From NCBI GenBank assembly GCA_964384915.1, contig CAYLMA010000005.1, forward strand, positions 1-64,000: a stretch of DNA of 64,000 nucleotides, given 5' to 3'. Below are positions 14,139-22,463 of the stretch, piece after piece. Numbering within the stretch: the first letter of the stretch is position 1; each line of letters starts with the position of its first letter. A model generated the notes under the pieces. It was not told where the DNA came from. It worked only from the letters and a program-made list of their open reading frames with translations, and did no database searches. Source of the stretch: Sulfurimicrobium sp964384915. GTDB lineage: Bacteria > Pseudomonadota > Gammaproteobacteria > Burkholderiales > Sulfuricellaceae. The translations under genes and the position numbers were made by a program.

Positions 14139-14279
14139 ATACCATCATTATAAAATCACGTTTTAATGAATATTTATAATTTACTATCATAGCGTTACAA
14201 ACAATCAATACCATCATTAACACTAAATTAACATGATGGTACTGAATAGTATAAATGGTATCTATAAAAATGATACCCC
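14139..14279. promoter_or_regulatory. Repeated sites in the integrase control region
   Basis: An AT-rich stretch directly before the integrase has ATACCATCATTA twice (14139-14150, 14208-14219), the inverse CATGATGGTA (14232-14241), AAATGGTATC (14253-14262) and AAATGATACC (14269-14278). Five related sites in 140 nt suggest binding of integrase, excisionase or a repressor. AT-rich sequence between them would suit a promoter, but no single one stands out. Confidence 0.5.
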
Positions 14280-14310
14280 CAATTAGACCATCAAATAGTT
14301 TTGCTTGAAG

Positions 14311-14340
14311 GTGCCTGACAGTGCCAGACATTGCCAGACA
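14311..14340. repeat. Three tandem 10-bp repeats near the element end
   Basis: GTGCCTGACA, GTGCCAGACA and TTGCCAGACA follow each other without gaps, one helical turn each, between the integrase control region and the terminator. Candidate arm-type recombinase sites. Confidence 0.6.
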
Positions 14341-14380
14341 AAATAGAAAAAGCCCTGTTAAAACAGGGCTTTTTCTATTT
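14341..14380. terminator. Bidirectional terminator between guaA and the integrase
   Basis: A 17-bp perfect inverted repeat (14341-14357 with 14364-14380) with loop TTAAAA. The GC core AGCCCTG/CAGGGCT is flanked by A5 and T5, so it can stop transcription from guaA and from the opposite direction. Confidence 0.85.
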
Positions 14381-14418
14381 AAACCGCCAGTCGTTGCGCT
14401 ACGCTGCCAAAACCAAAA

Positions 14419-14445
14419 TCATTCCCACTCTATCGTTCCTGGCGG
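14419..14445. other. Probable attachment site in the guaA 3' end
   Basis: The last codons of guaA are intact and face the integrase. The 3' end of guaA is a well-known integration target of P4-type integrase elements. The core boundaries cannot be set without the other end of the element. Confidence 0.4.
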
Positions 14446-15981
14446 TTTTCCACAGATGTCGTAAACAACGCGGTTGATGCCGCGCACTTCGTTGATGATG
14501 CGGTTGGAAACCTTGCCCAGAAGCGTATAGGGCAATTCGGCCCAGTGCGCGGTCATGAAATCCTGGGTCTGCACCGCGCGCAATGCGACGACGTAATCAT
14601 AGGTACGGCCGTCGCCCATCACCCCTACCGCTTTCACGGGCAGAAATACGGCAAAAGCCTGCGAAGTTTTTTCATACCAGCCTGAGGCGCGCAATTCCTC
14701 GATGAAAATTGCATCGGCGCGGCGCAACAGATCGGCGTATTCCTTCTTCACCTCACCCAGGATACGCACACCCAGGCCCGGACCAGGGAATGGATGGCGG
14801 TAGACCATGTCGTGGGGCAATCCCAAAGCGACGCCCAATTCGCGCACCTCATCCTTGAACAGTTCACGCAGGGGCTCCAGAAGTTTGAGATGCAGGGTAT
14901 CCGGCAGGCCGCCGACATTGTGGTGCGACTTGATGGTGTGGGCCTTCTTGGTCTTGGAACTGGCGGATTCGATCACGTCCGGGTAGATCGTCCCTTGCGC
15001 CAGCCACTTGGCATTAGGCAGCTTGGCCGATTCGCTCTGAAAAACTTCGACGAACTCACGGCCGATGATCTTGCGCTTCTGTTCCGGGTCGGCCACCCCG
15101 GCCAGATGCTTCATGAATTCCGCGCCAGCATCGACGTGGATGACTTTGACGCCCAGATTATCGGCAAAAGTCTTCATTACCTGCTCGGCCTCATTCAGGC
15201 GCAGCAGGCCGTTATCTACGAACACGCAGGTAAGCTGCTTGCCGATGGCGCGGTGCAGCAGCGCCGCCACCACGGAGGAATCCACGCCGCCGGACAGGCC
15301 GAGGATGACTTCATCCGCACCCACTTCTGAGCGTATCCTGCCGATCGCTTCTTCCACGTAATCCGGCATGTTCCAGTCGTAGCCGCATGCGCAGATGTCA
15401 TGCACGAAGCGCTCGAAAATCGCCTTACCCTGCAGGGTGTGGGTTACTTCGGGGTGGAACTGGACACCATAAAAGTGGCGCGCTTCGTCCGCCATCCCTG
15501 CGATGGGGGTAGCGGCGTTGGAGCAGATCACCTTGAAACCGGGCGGCAGTTCCGTGACCTTGTCGCCGTGGCTCATCCACACATCGAGCAGGCCGTGGCC
15601 CTCCTCGTTACCGCGGTCCTGGATGTCGCGCAGCAGGGCGGAATGTCCCTGCGCACGCACCTCGGCATAGCCGAACTCGCGATGGTGGGCATTCTCGACC
15701 TTGCCGCCCAGTTGCGCCGCCATGGTCTGCATGCCGTAGCAGATACCCAGCACGGGTACGCCAAGCTGGAACACCACGTCCGGGGCACGCGGCGTTTCTT
15801 CCTCGTACACCGAGGACGGTCCGCCGGAAAGGATGATGCCGTTTGGCTTGAATTCGCGGATGAACTCGGGGCTGACGTCGTAGGGATGCAGCTCACAATA
15901 GACGCTGGATTCACGCACGCGGCGGGCGATCAACTGGGTATATTGGGAACCGAAGTCGAGGATAAGGATTTTCTGGTGCAT
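14419..15981 (-). CDS. guaA: GMP synthase (glutamine-hydrolysing)
   Basis: 520 aa. Converts XMP to GMP with glutamine and ATP. The class I amidotransferase domain has C81 in GICYGMQ and the GVQFHPEVTHT histidine/glutamate pair. The ATP pyrophosphatase domain has LGLSGGVDSS. The C-terminal dimerisation domain ends in the conserved KPPGTIEWE. ATG at 15979-15981 is the usual MHQKILILDFG start. It lies downstream of guaB, about 100 nt away, and hosts the mobile element at its 3' end without losing coding sequence. Confidence 0.97.
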   Translation of the reverse strand: MHQKILILDFGSQYTQLIARRVRESSVYCELHPYDVSPEFIREFKPNGIILSGGPSSVYEEETPRAPDVVFQLGVPVLGICYGMQTMAAQLGGKVENAHHREFGYAEVRAQGHSALLRDIQDRGNEEGHGLLDVWMSHGDKVTELPPGFKVICSNAATPIAGMADEARHFYGVQFHPEVTHTLQGKAIFERFVHDICACGYDWNMPDYVEEAIGRIRSEVGADEVILGLSGGVDSSVVAALLHRAIGKQLTCVFVDNGLLRLNEAEQVMKTFADNLGVKVIHVDAGAEFMKHLAGVADPEQKRKIIGREFVEVFQSESAKLPNAKWLAQGTIYPDVIESASSKTKKAHTIKSHHNVGGLPDTLHLKLLEPLRELFKDEVRELGVALGLPHDMVYRHPFPGPGLGVRILGEVKKEYADLLRRADAIFIEELRASGWYEKTSQAFAVFLPVKAVGVMGDGRTYDYVVALRAVQTQDFMTAHWAELPYTLLGKVSNRIINEVRGINRVVYDICGKPPGTIEWE

Positions 15982-15993
15982 GGCACGCTTCGC

Positions 15994-16078
15994 AGTGAGG
16001 AGTAAGGAGTAAATAGTGAAGAGCACGAGGCAGAAGTGAGCTGTTTTTTACCCCTCACTCCTTACCCCTCACTCCTCA
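15994..16078. repeat. GTGAGG/CCTCAC intergenic inverted repeat
   Basis: Between guaA and guaB. GTGAGGAGTAAGGAGT on the left is matched by ACTCCTTACCCCTCAC and a second CCTCACTCCTCAC on the right. The same sort of sequence recurs at 38265-38348. Confidence 0.6.
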
Positions 16079-17539
16079 CTAATCCACGTGATAGTTCGGT
16101 GCTTCCTTGGTGATCTGCACATCATGGACGTGCGATTCACGGATGCCCGCATTGCTGATTTCAACAAATTCAGCGCGAGCGTGCATCTCGGCGATGTTCT
16201 TGCACCCGAGATAGCCCATGCTGGAGCGCAAGCCGCCCATCAGCTGGTGAATCACGCTCAGGACACTGCCTTTGTAAGCCACGCGGCCTTCGATGCCTTC
16301 CGGCACCAGCTTGTCGGCATTGGCTTCGTTGTCCTGGAAATAGCGGTCCTTGGAGCCTTGCTGCATTGCGCCCAGACTACCCATGCCGCGGTAGGATTTG
16401 TAGGAACGGCCCTGGAACAATTCGATTTCTCCCGGTGCTTCTTCGGTGCCCGCGAACAGGCCGCCCAGCATCACCAGATGCGCGCCAGCGGCAATGGCTT
16501 TGGAGATATCGCCTGAATAACGAATACCGCCATCGGCAATCAAGGGAATTCCCGTATCGCGCAGCGCCTGGGCCACATTATCCACGGCCGTTATTTGCGG
16601 CACACCGACACCCGCCACGATGCGCGTGGTGCAAATCGAGCCGGGGCCTATGCCCACCTTGACGGCATCCGCGCCATGATCGACCAGTGCAAGCGCCGCT
16701 GCGCCGGTGGCGATGTTGCCGCCAATCACCTGAACCTGGGGGAAATTCTTCTTTACCCATTGCACGCGCTCCAGCACGCCTTGAGAGTGGCCGTGCGCGG
16801 TATCCACCACAATCACGTCCACACCAGCGTCCACCAGCAACTCGACGCGCTCCTCCGTGCCTGCGCCCACGCCCACGGCAGCACCCACACGCAAACGGCC
16901 CAGACTGTCCTTGCAGGCCAGCGGATGTTCGGTGGATTTCTGGATATCCTTGACCGTGATCAAACCACGCAACGCAAAATCATTGTTGATGACCAGCACT
17001 CGCTCCAGACGGTGTTTGTGCATCAACGCCAGCGCCTCTTCGCGTGATGCGCCTTCCTTGACCGTGATCAGGCGTTCACGCGGGGTCATGATATTCTTGA
17101 TCGGCTGGTCGAGATTGCTCTCGAAACGCAGGTCACGGTTGGTGACGATACCCACCACGAGGCCGTTTTCGACCACCGGCAAGCCGGAGATCCTGTGCTG
17201 GCGCGTGAGATGGAGCACATCACGCACTGTCATGGCGGGGGAAATGGTGATGGGGTCCTTGACCACGCCGCTTTCGAAGCGCTTGACCATCGACACCTGG
17301 GCCGCCTGTTCCATGGAAGTAAAGTTCTTGTGAATGATGCCGATGCCGCCCTCTTGCGCCAGCGCGATCGCCAGGCGGCCTTCCGTAACCGTATCCATGG
17401 CTGCGGAAACCAGGGGCAAATTGAGTGTGATTTCCTTGGTAAGCTGGGTGCTCAGGCTGACGTCGCGGGGCAGAACAGCGGAATGGGCGGGAATCAGCAG
17501 GACATCGTCAAAGGTGAGCGCTTTTTGAACGACACGCAT
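16079..17539 (-). CDS. guaB: IMP dehydrogenase
   Basis: 486 aa, normal length. Oxidises IMP to XMP, the first committed step to GMP. Seen: the N-terminal barrel start ALTFDDVLLIPAHSAVLP; two CBS domains at about residues 90-205 (VVGIVTNRD, LRGLITVKD); the catalytic loop GPGSICTTRIVAG with the active cysteine; and the flap YRGMGSLGAMQ. Start ATG 17537-17539 with AGGA upstream. guaA follows on the same strand, forming a guaBA pair as is usual in proteobacteria. Confidence 0.97.
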   Translation of the reverse strand: MRVVQKALTFDDVLLIPAHSAVLPRDVSLSTQLTKEITLNLPLVSAAMDTVTEGRLAIALAQEGGIGIIHKNFTSMEQAAQVSMVKRFESGVVKDPITISPAMTVRDVLHLTRQHRISGLPVVENGLVVGIVTNRDLRFESNLDQPIKNIMTPRERLITVKEGASREEALALMHKHRLERVLVINNDFALRGLITVKDIQKSTEHPLACKDSLGRLRVGAAVGVGAGTEERVELLVDAGVDVIVVDTAHGHSQGVLERVQWVKKNFPQVQVIGGNIATGAAALALVDHGADAVKVGIGPGSICTTRIVAGVGVPQITAVDNVAQALRDTGIPLIADGGIRYSGDISKAIAAGAHLVMLGGLFAGTEEAPGEIELFQGRSYKSYRGMGSLGAMQQGSKDRYFQDNEANADKLVPEGIEGRVAYKGSVLSVIHQLMGGLRSSMGYLGCKNIAEMHARAEFVEISNAGIRESHVHDVQITKEAPNYHVD

Positions 17540-17569
17540 GATTTTTTTATCCTTATTTACAAAGACGCT

Positions 17570-17575
17570 ATTATA
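17570..17575 (-). promoter_or_regulatory. Likely -10 element of guaB
   Basis: A perfect TATAAT on the minus strand, about 30 nt before the guaB start codon. The region 17 nt further upstream (TTACCG) is only a weak -35. Confidence 0.4.
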
Positions 17576-17780
17576 CGGGTTTGACTTGGCACGGTAAACC
17601 AGCGTTCATGTCTGCATCATGCCCCCTTGGGGTTACCAACACGGTTTGACGAATCGACCGCAAACTATTATGTTATCCCCTGCGCCGGATGCCGGAAACG
17701 AGGCCAAAAGAAGCCCGTACCTGAGTTCCAGCCTGAAAACGGAAACAACATTCACCACAAATCAGAGGAGTCGATATTTC

Positions 17781-18134
17781 ATGCAAAAAATCATGTTCTC
17801 GTTTGCTGCAGCAGGCATGCTGATGTTGGCCGGCTGCGAAAGCACCATGCCGACAAAACCCGAGGCTGCGCAAGCACCTGCCAAGATTGAGGCGCCAAAG
17901 GCACAACTGTCGGACGAGGCCAAAAAGGCTCTAGCCCAGGCAGAAGCAGACGTCAAGTCAGCCAAGGATAAAGACGCCCTGTGGACAACAGCGGCGGATG
18001 CGTTAAAGCAAGCCAAAGAAGCCGCCAAGATGAATGACAGCGCGGCAGTCATTAAAAATGCAAAAGAGGCAAGCGATCACGCAAAATTGGGCATCGCGCA
18101 AAAGCAATACCCACTTACCACGATTAGCAAATAG
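17781..18134 (+). CDS. Small alanine/lysine-rich lipoprotein
   Basis: 117 aa. A signal peptide ends in the lipobox LMLAGC, so the mature protein starts at the cysteine near residue 19. The mature part is a helical repeat-like chain rich in A, K and D (AEADVKSAKDKDALWTTAAD, then ALKQAKEAAK), similar to small outer-membrane-attached lipoproteins. ATG at 17781 is preceded by AGAGGAG (10 nt). A terminator follows. No specific family recognised. Confidence 0.8.
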   Translation: MQKIMFSFAAAGMLMLAGCESTMPTKPEAAQAPAKIEAPKAQLSDEAKKALAQAEADVKSAKDKDALWTTAADALKQAKEAAKMNDSAAVIKNAKEASDHAKLGIAQKQYPLTTISK

Positions 18135-18153
18135 TTCTCTGTAAAAACCAAAA

Positions 18154-18175
18154 AAAGGGGGCCGAGGCCCCCTTT
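18154..18175. terminator. Terminator after the small lipoprotein gene
   Basis: GGGGGCC/GGCCCCC stem flanked by A and T runs; serves the plus-strand lipoprotein gene and possibly also the convergent pgl gene. Confidence 0.8.
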
Positions 18176-18193
18176 ATTTATGCCTGCATGTCT

Positions 18194-18892
18194 TTAGCAC
18201 ACCCCGGCAAGCCAGACATCCACTCCGTTCAGTGGCGAAATCGAGGCAGCGGGAATGTTTTCACCCCTGCGCCACGACCGCACGGCTTCCGCTTTGTCTT
18301 GCCCTGTCACCAGAAACCAGACCTTTGCGGCACGACTGAGGCGCCAGGCGCTGAGTGAAACACGGTCCAGCGGTGGCTTTGGCGCGTCATGTACGGCCAA
18401 TGCCGCTCCCAGAGTTTCAACCCTGCCCCACTCCTGCTCCGGAAAAAGACTGGCGGTATGTCCATCCTGTCCGAGCCCCAGAAGCACAAGGTCAAAACAT
18501 GCAATATCATCCAGCACGGCCGAATACTGGGATGCTGCTGTTTCGGCACCCAGATGCGCGGGAATCCTGTAAATCTGACCGGGTGGAATCGCCACACGAT
18601 CCAGCCAGGCCTGGTCGGCCATCACGCTATTGCGCTCGGGGTGATCCGCCGGCAAACAGCGCTCGTCGCCAAAATAGACATGCCAGGCCGACCATTCAGT
18701 CTGGATATGGCACAAGTGCCGATAAACCGCCCGAGGCGTACTTCCTCCCGCCAGAACAATGCTGAAAGCATCCTGCCGGGCAATGGCCTCGGCTGCTACA
18801 CGTTCGATCCCCTCTGCGGCACGCCGATAAAACAGCGCAATGTCGGGGTATTCATGCCATATGCGGATTTGTGGATGCGCCACAGAATGCAC
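18194..18892 (-). CDS. pgl: 6-phosphogluconolactonase
   Basis: 232 aa. Hydrolyses 6-phosphogluconolactone in the oxidative pentose phosphate pathway. Motifs: SIVLAGGSTPRAVY, VYFGDERCLPADHPERN and LLGLGQDGHTASLFPE, all typical of the SOL/DevB family. The start is not an ATG: GTG at 18890-18892 is the longest choice, but AGAGG is only 1 nt away from it, so the GTG at 18881-18883 is an alternative. No zwf or edd neighbours. Confidence 0.92.
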   Translation of the reverse strand: MHSVAHPQIRIWHEYPDIALFYRRAAEGIERVAAEAIARQDAFSIVLAGGSTPRAVYRHLCHIQTEWSAWHVYFGDERCLPADHPERNSVMADQAWLDRVAIPPGQIYRIPAHLGAETAASQYSAVLDDIACFDLVLLGLGQDGHTASLFPEQEWGRVETLGAALAVHDAPKPPLDRVSLSAWRLSRAAKVWFLVTGQDKAEAVRSWRRGENIPAASISPLNGVDVWLAGVC

Positions 18893-19022
18893 CTCTTTTC
18901 ACGGTTGAAGAGAAAAACGACAAACGGGAAAACCTGAATATAGCGGAAAATATCATGAGCAAAACAGGAAGCAGGTAGGGCCGGGCAGTTGCTGACAGGC
19001 CTTTTCTCGCCGGAATTCCCTG

Positions 19023-19313
19023 TTAGATCCCGACCAGGCGCTGGCGCACTTTCTGCACCATGCGCCAAGTGAACCACCCCCGCCTCAACCAGACGAAGGC
19101 CTTGCGCGGCCTTAATGCGACCAGCAGCGCAACGCCCCCAGCCACCAAAGCCGGATGCCGCTGCAGGTAACGCAGCGCCATGACGCCCTTGTCGGCCACG
19201 GCACATCCGGTCTTCAGAGGAGAAAGATTGTGAGAGAATGTCGAACGCTGCAAGGCCGCCAAGGCGACCAGCCGCTCACGGCGTTCAGTCAGTTCGATCA
19301 GGCGCTTGCTCAC
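19023..19313 (-). CDS. yqjK: YqjK-like protein
   Basis: 96 aa. GTG start at 19311-19313 overlaps the stop of yqjE as GTGA. It begins MSKRLIELTERRERLVALAA, like YqjK proteins, with one hydrophobic stretch (HPALVAGGVALLVALRP) and a basic, tryptophan-containing end. It completes a yqjD-yqjE-yqjK trio found in many proteobacteria, associated with stationary-phase membrane and ribosome functions. The function of YqjK itself is unknown. Confidence 0.8.
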   Translation of the reverse strand: MSKRLIELTERRERLVALAALQRSTFSHNLSPLKTGCAVADKGVMALRYLQRHPALVAGGVALLVALRPRKAFVWLRRGWFTWRMVQKVRQRLVGI

Positions 19314-19705
19314 GGACGCAGGTGCTCCTGGTCTTTGGAAAGTTCGGCGAGGCTGGCCGCAAACAGTTTGGAGCCACTGCGGGCTTGCTTCAACGCCGTG
19401 AACAAAGCGGAAACCCCGGCACCCAGGAACAGCAGGGTAAGAATGCCAAGCACCAGCAGGCGATGGCTTTCCCAAAAAGCGACCGTCAGCAGCACGGCTG
19501 CGAAAACGATCCCGAGCCCGATAAAAAAGAGCGCTGCCAGCCCCAGCCAAAGCAGGGAAAGGAAACGCTCTTTTTCTTCCGCCACCTCCGTGGAAAGGAG
19601 CTCCAGGCGGGTGCGGACAATCGCTACGCCACTCGAGGCAAGCCCCTTGACAGAATCAAAAAGGCCGGGCTGCCTGCCGCGATCGGGTGTTGGGCCGGTA
19701 GACAT
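19310..19705 (-). CDS. yqjE: YqjE/phage holin III-like membrane protein
   Basis: 131 aa. An amphipathic N-terminal part (SVKGLASSGVAIVRTRLELL) is followed by two strong membrane segments (about residues 51-72 and 81-101), the layout of YqjE. ATG at 19703-19705 lies 4 nt beyond the yqjD stop codon and lacks a clear Shine-Dalgarno, so translation is probably coupled. Confidence 0.85.
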   Translation of the reverse strand: MSTGPTPDRGRQPGLFDSVKGLASSGVAIVRTRLELLSTEVAEEKERFLSLLWLGLAALFFIGLGIVFAAVLLTVAFWESHRLLVLGILTLLFLGAGVSALFTALKQARSGSKLFAASLAELSKDQEHLRP

Positions 19706-19709
19706 CAAA

Positions 19710-20042
19710 TCAGCGGCGACCCACCAGCAAGCCAATAATGAAACCGGCGCCCGCGGCGATCCCTACTGCTCTCCAAGGATTGGCGCGAACATAGTCGTCG
19801 GTCGCCTTGGCCGCGGCCTTGGTGCGTTCGACAATAGCCGCTTCGGCACGCGCCAGACGGAGCTTTGCATTGCGCAGATTCTCTTCTGCCTTGACTCGGA
19901 TTGCAGCAATTTTTTCGCCCGCCTGGTCGGCCGTTGCGCGCAACAACTCTTCGGTATCCGCGATGACGACTTTCAGATCAGCCACCAGTTTTTCGCGCGT
20001 TACCACATCCATCATTTCGTTATCTTCGATTTCGGTATACAT
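19710..20042 (-). CDS. yqjD: ElaB/YqjD (DUF883) ribosome-associated membrane protein
   Basis: 110 aa. A long charged coiled coil (REKLVADLKVVIADTEELLR, then AEENLRNAKLRLARAEAAIV) is followed by DDYVRANPWRAVGIAAGAGF and a C-terminal membrane anchor ending LLVGRR. In E. coli such proteins tether 100S or 70S ribosomes to the inner membrane in stationary phase. First gene of the trio. Confidence 0.9.
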   Translation of the reverse strand: MYTEIEDNEMMDVVTREKLVADLKVVIADTEELLRATADQAGEKIAAIRVKAEENLRNAKLRLARAEAAIVERTKAAAKATDDYVRANPWRAVGIAAGAGFIIGLLVGRR

Positions 20043-20120
20043 GACAGTCTCCGCTTGGTTTATGAATCTATGCTGTTAGGTTACTCGTTTGATCACGCCG
20101 AATCAACCGCCACGCAAGGC

Positions 20121-21011
20121 CTAGCGACCAGGCGCTTTCTTGGTGGAATGCCTTAAAGGGCTCTTTTTTGCGACCCTTGCGGAGCGTGGAGGTTGTGAAC
20201 GCGACTTGCGCTCAGCACTGTGCTTATCAACAACAGGAGCGGCCTTGCGGCCTTCCGCCGTCCTTGGCGCTTCCGGCAAGGCAATGCCCGCCCAGCGCAG
20301 CACCTCGGCCACCTCTGCGGGCTCAAGCTCAAGCCAGCGGCCACGCTTGACGCGGGGCGGCAGGCTGAGGATGCCGAAACGAACGCGCATCAGGCGGCTC
20401 ACGGTCAGCCCCATCGCTTCGAACATGCGTCGCACCTCCCGGTTTCTGCCTTCCTTGAGGACGCCGCGATACCAGTGATTGCTGCCTTCCCCGCCCTCGT
20501 CCACCAGGCTCTCGAAGCTGGCCGGACCATCTTCCATCTCGATGCCCTGGCGCAGTTGCTGCAATTGATCCGGCGTCAGTTCGCCGCGCGTGCGCACCGC
20601 ATACTCCCGTTCCACCTCGAAACGCGGATGCATGAGGTGATTCGCCAGTTCGCCGGAAGTGGTGAAGATCAGCAAGCCGCTGGTATTGAAATCCAGCCGG
20701 CCCACCGCGATCCACTTGCCGCCGCGGATTTGCGGCAGCACGTCAAACACGCTTTCACGTTTTTCCGGGTCGTCGCGGCTGACGATTTCACCTTCCGGCT
20801 TGTGGTAAAGCAAAATACGCGGCAATTTCGATGCCATGCGGAAACGCACGGGGCGGCCATTGACCTTGACCAGGTCGTCTTCTCCCACCTGCGCGCCGAT
20901 CTCGGCCACCAGGCCGTTGACCGTCACCTTACCGCTGCGAATCAGTTCTTCCATTTCGCGGCGCGATCCCAGGCCCGCCTGGGCCAGCATTTTATGTAAT
21001 CTTTCAGGCAT
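20121..21011 (-). CDS. rluB: 23S rRNA pseudouridine synthase B
   Basis: 296 aa from ATG 21009-21011; a TTG 9 nt upstream is possible. The S4 domain is at the start (RLHKMLAQAGLGSRREMEEL), and the RsuA/RluB catalytic motif VGRLDFNTSGLLIFT contains the catalytic aspartate. The C-terminal tail of about 50 residues is basic and low in complexity, as in many RluB proteins. It modifies a uridine of 23S rRNA (U2605 in E. coli). It overlaps scpB by 8 nt; scpA-scpB-rluB is a common betaproteobacterial order. Confidence 0.92.
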   Translation of the reverse strand: MPERLHKMLAQAGLGSRREMEELIRSGKVTVNGLVAEIGAQVGEDDLVKVNGRPVRFRMASKLPRILLYHKPEGEIVSRDDPEKRESVFDVLPQIRGGKWIAVGRLDFNTSGLLIFTTSGELANHLMHPRFEVEREYAVRTRGELTPDQLQQLRQGIEMEDGPASFESLVDEGGEGSNHWYRGVLKEGRNREVRRMFEAMGLTVSRLMRVRFGILSLPPRVKRGRWLELEPAEVAEVLRWAGIALPEAPRTAEGRKAAPVVDKHSAERKSRSQPPRSARVAKKSPLRHSTKKAPGR

Positions 21012-21558
21012 TTTCTTCAATTCCGGCAGCGTTATTCAAAGCGGCCAATTCTTCCAATGGAGGCAACTCACCCAGCGAACGCAGGTTGAGGTCATCCAGA
21101 AACTTTCTCGTGGTCGCATACAAGACCGGCCGGCCGGGCACGTCGCGGTGTCCAACGCCGTCAATCCAGCCGCGCTCTTCCAGCGATTTGATTACATACG
21201 TGGAAACCGCCACACCGCGTATTTCCTCAATATCGCCGCGCGTCACCGGCTGCCGGTAGGCAATGATAGCCAGGGTTTCCATCACCGCCCGCGAATAGCG
21301 CGGCGGCTTCTCCGGGTTAAGCCGTTCCAGATATTTCTGGAATTCCGGACGCGTCTGGAAACGCCATCCACCTGCCACGCTGACCAGTTCCACACCACGC
21401 CCGGACCAGTCGCGGCGCAACTCCTCAAGCAATTTGCGCAAAGTCTCGGCACCCAGATCCTCGTCGAAGAGCCTGCCCAACTGGTTCAAGGACAGCGGTT
21501 CCTGGCTTGAAATCAGGGCGGTTTCCAGTATGATTTTAATCTCGTTCAGGGGCATCAT
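21004..21558 (-). CDS. scpB: Segregation and condensation protein B
   Basis: 184 aa, of tandem winged-helix type. KIILETALISSQEPLSLNQL and AIIAYRQPVTRGDIEEIRGV are hallmark ScpB segments. It is the partner of ScpA in the SMC condensin complex that organises and segregates the chromosome. The start overlaps the scpA stop by 4 nt (ATGA), and its end overlaps rluB, so the three are translated as one unit. Confidence 0.93.
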   Translation of the reverse strand: MMPLNEIKIILETALISSQEPLSLNQLGRLFDEDLGAETLRKLLEELRRDWSGRGVELVSVAGGWRFQTRPEFQKYLERLNPEKPPRYSRAVMETLAIIAYRQPVTRGDIEEIRGVAVSTYVIKSLEERGWIDGVGHRDVPGRPVLYATTRKFLDDLNLRSLGELPPLEELAALNNAAGIEENA

Positions 21559-22361
21559 TCCAAATCAACGCCCGCATCAGCCAGCTTAACATAGATCGTC
21601 GCGAAAGCTTCCGTCTGGCTGATTTCAACCAGCGACTCGCGCGCCAGCTCTAGCAGTGCGAGAAAGCTCACCACCACTTCCGGCAAGCCTTTATCGACTT
21701 CGAACAGCGCCTCGAACTCGACGAAACCGCATCCCTGCAAACGGCGCAGGATCAAGCTCATGTGCTCGCGCACCGACAGCTCCTCGCGCGTCACGCGATG
21801 ATGGCGATGCACCCTGGCGCGCGCCGCCACGCCCAGCCAGGCCTGGCGCAAGTCGTCCGGGTTCACTTCGGGCAGACGCTTCTCGACGGCCTGTTCCAGC
21901 CACACCTGAACCAGCGCAAAATCGCGCCCGGCCTGAGGAAGCGCATCCAGTTGCTGCGCGGCCAGTTTCATGCGCTCATATTCGAGCAGGCGGCGCACCA
22001 GTTCGGCGCGCGGGTCCTGCTCTTCCTCCTGGCTCGCCACCGGCCGCGGCAGCAACATGCGCGACTTGATCTCGATCAGCAGGGCCGCCATGAGCAGGTA
22101 ATCCGCGGCCAGTTCAAGCTGTTTCTCGCGCATCGCCTCCACATACAGCATGTACTGCCGGGTCATTTCCGACATCGGGATATTAAGCACATCGAGATTC
22201 TGGCGCCGGATCAGGTACAGAAGCAGATCGAGCGGCCCCTCGAAGGCGTCAAGAAACACCTCCAGCGCATCGGGCGGGATGTAAAGATCCAGCGGCAACT
22301 CAACCATTGGCTCGCCGTAAACTTTTGCCCATGGCGGGGAATCTGTAGTCGTGACATTCAT
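21555..22361 (-). CDS. scpA: Segregation and condensation protein A
   Basis: 268 aa from ATG 22359-22361; a TTG four codons upstream is possible. The kleisin N-terminus FEGPLDLLLYLIRRQNLDVLN and the helix YLLMAALLIEIKSRMLLPRP are diagnostic; the C-terminal winged helix binds the SMC head. The gene is divergent from prfB, with a short intergenic region between. Confidence 0.94.
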   Translation of the reverse strand: MNVTTTDSPPWAKVYGEPMVELPLDLYIPPDALEVFLDAFEGPLDLLLYLIRRQNLDVLNIPMSEMTRQYMLYVEAMREKQLELAADYLLMAALLIEIKSRMLLPRPVASQEEEQDPRAELVRRLLEYERMKLAAQQLDALPQAGRDFALVQVWLEQAVEKRLPEVNPDDLRQAWLGVAARARVHRHHRVTREELSVREHMSLILRRLQGCGFVEFEALFEVDKGLPEVVVSFLALLELARESLVEISQTEAFATIYVKLADAGVDLE

Positions 22362-22426
22362 GATTGGGCTCAATTATGCCGTTTTTTTAGCCGCGCCGCC
22401 GCCCTGATGGCACCTGCGCCTTCTGG

Positions 22427-22432
22427 TATAAT
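22427..22432 (+). promoter_or_regulatory. Extended -10 promoter of prfB
   Basis: TGGTATAAT (extended -10) lies about 30 nt upstream of the prfB ATG. The -35 position (22404-22409, CTGATG, 17-nt spacer) is weak, which is common for extended -10 promoters. Confidence 0.55.
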
Positions 22433-22463
22433 TTCGCGTTTTGAATCGCACAAAGAATTGCAC

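Larger units (their letters stand above)
1..14400. mobile_element. Right portion of an integrative element (PRTRC type) inserted at guaA
   Basis: A P4-type integrase lies directly downstream of the guaA 3' end, with an AlpA-like regulator and a DUF1845/AcaB-like protein next to it. Beyond them is a minus-strand block with plasmid-type functions: SSB, RecT, exonuclease, ParB and the PRTRC cassette. Housekeeping genes begin abruptly at guaA. No conjugation, relaxase or cargo genes are seen, so the rest of the element must lie left of the window. The exact right boundary is inferred: it should fall between the guaA stop codon (14419) and the integrase start. Confidence 0.8.

Noticed and set aside
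14113..14331. A 72-codon minus-strand frame before the integrase
   Set aside because: It runs through the AT-rich control region with the repeated sites, has no Shine-Dalgarno and gives a composition set by AT-rich DNA rather than a protein-like pattern.
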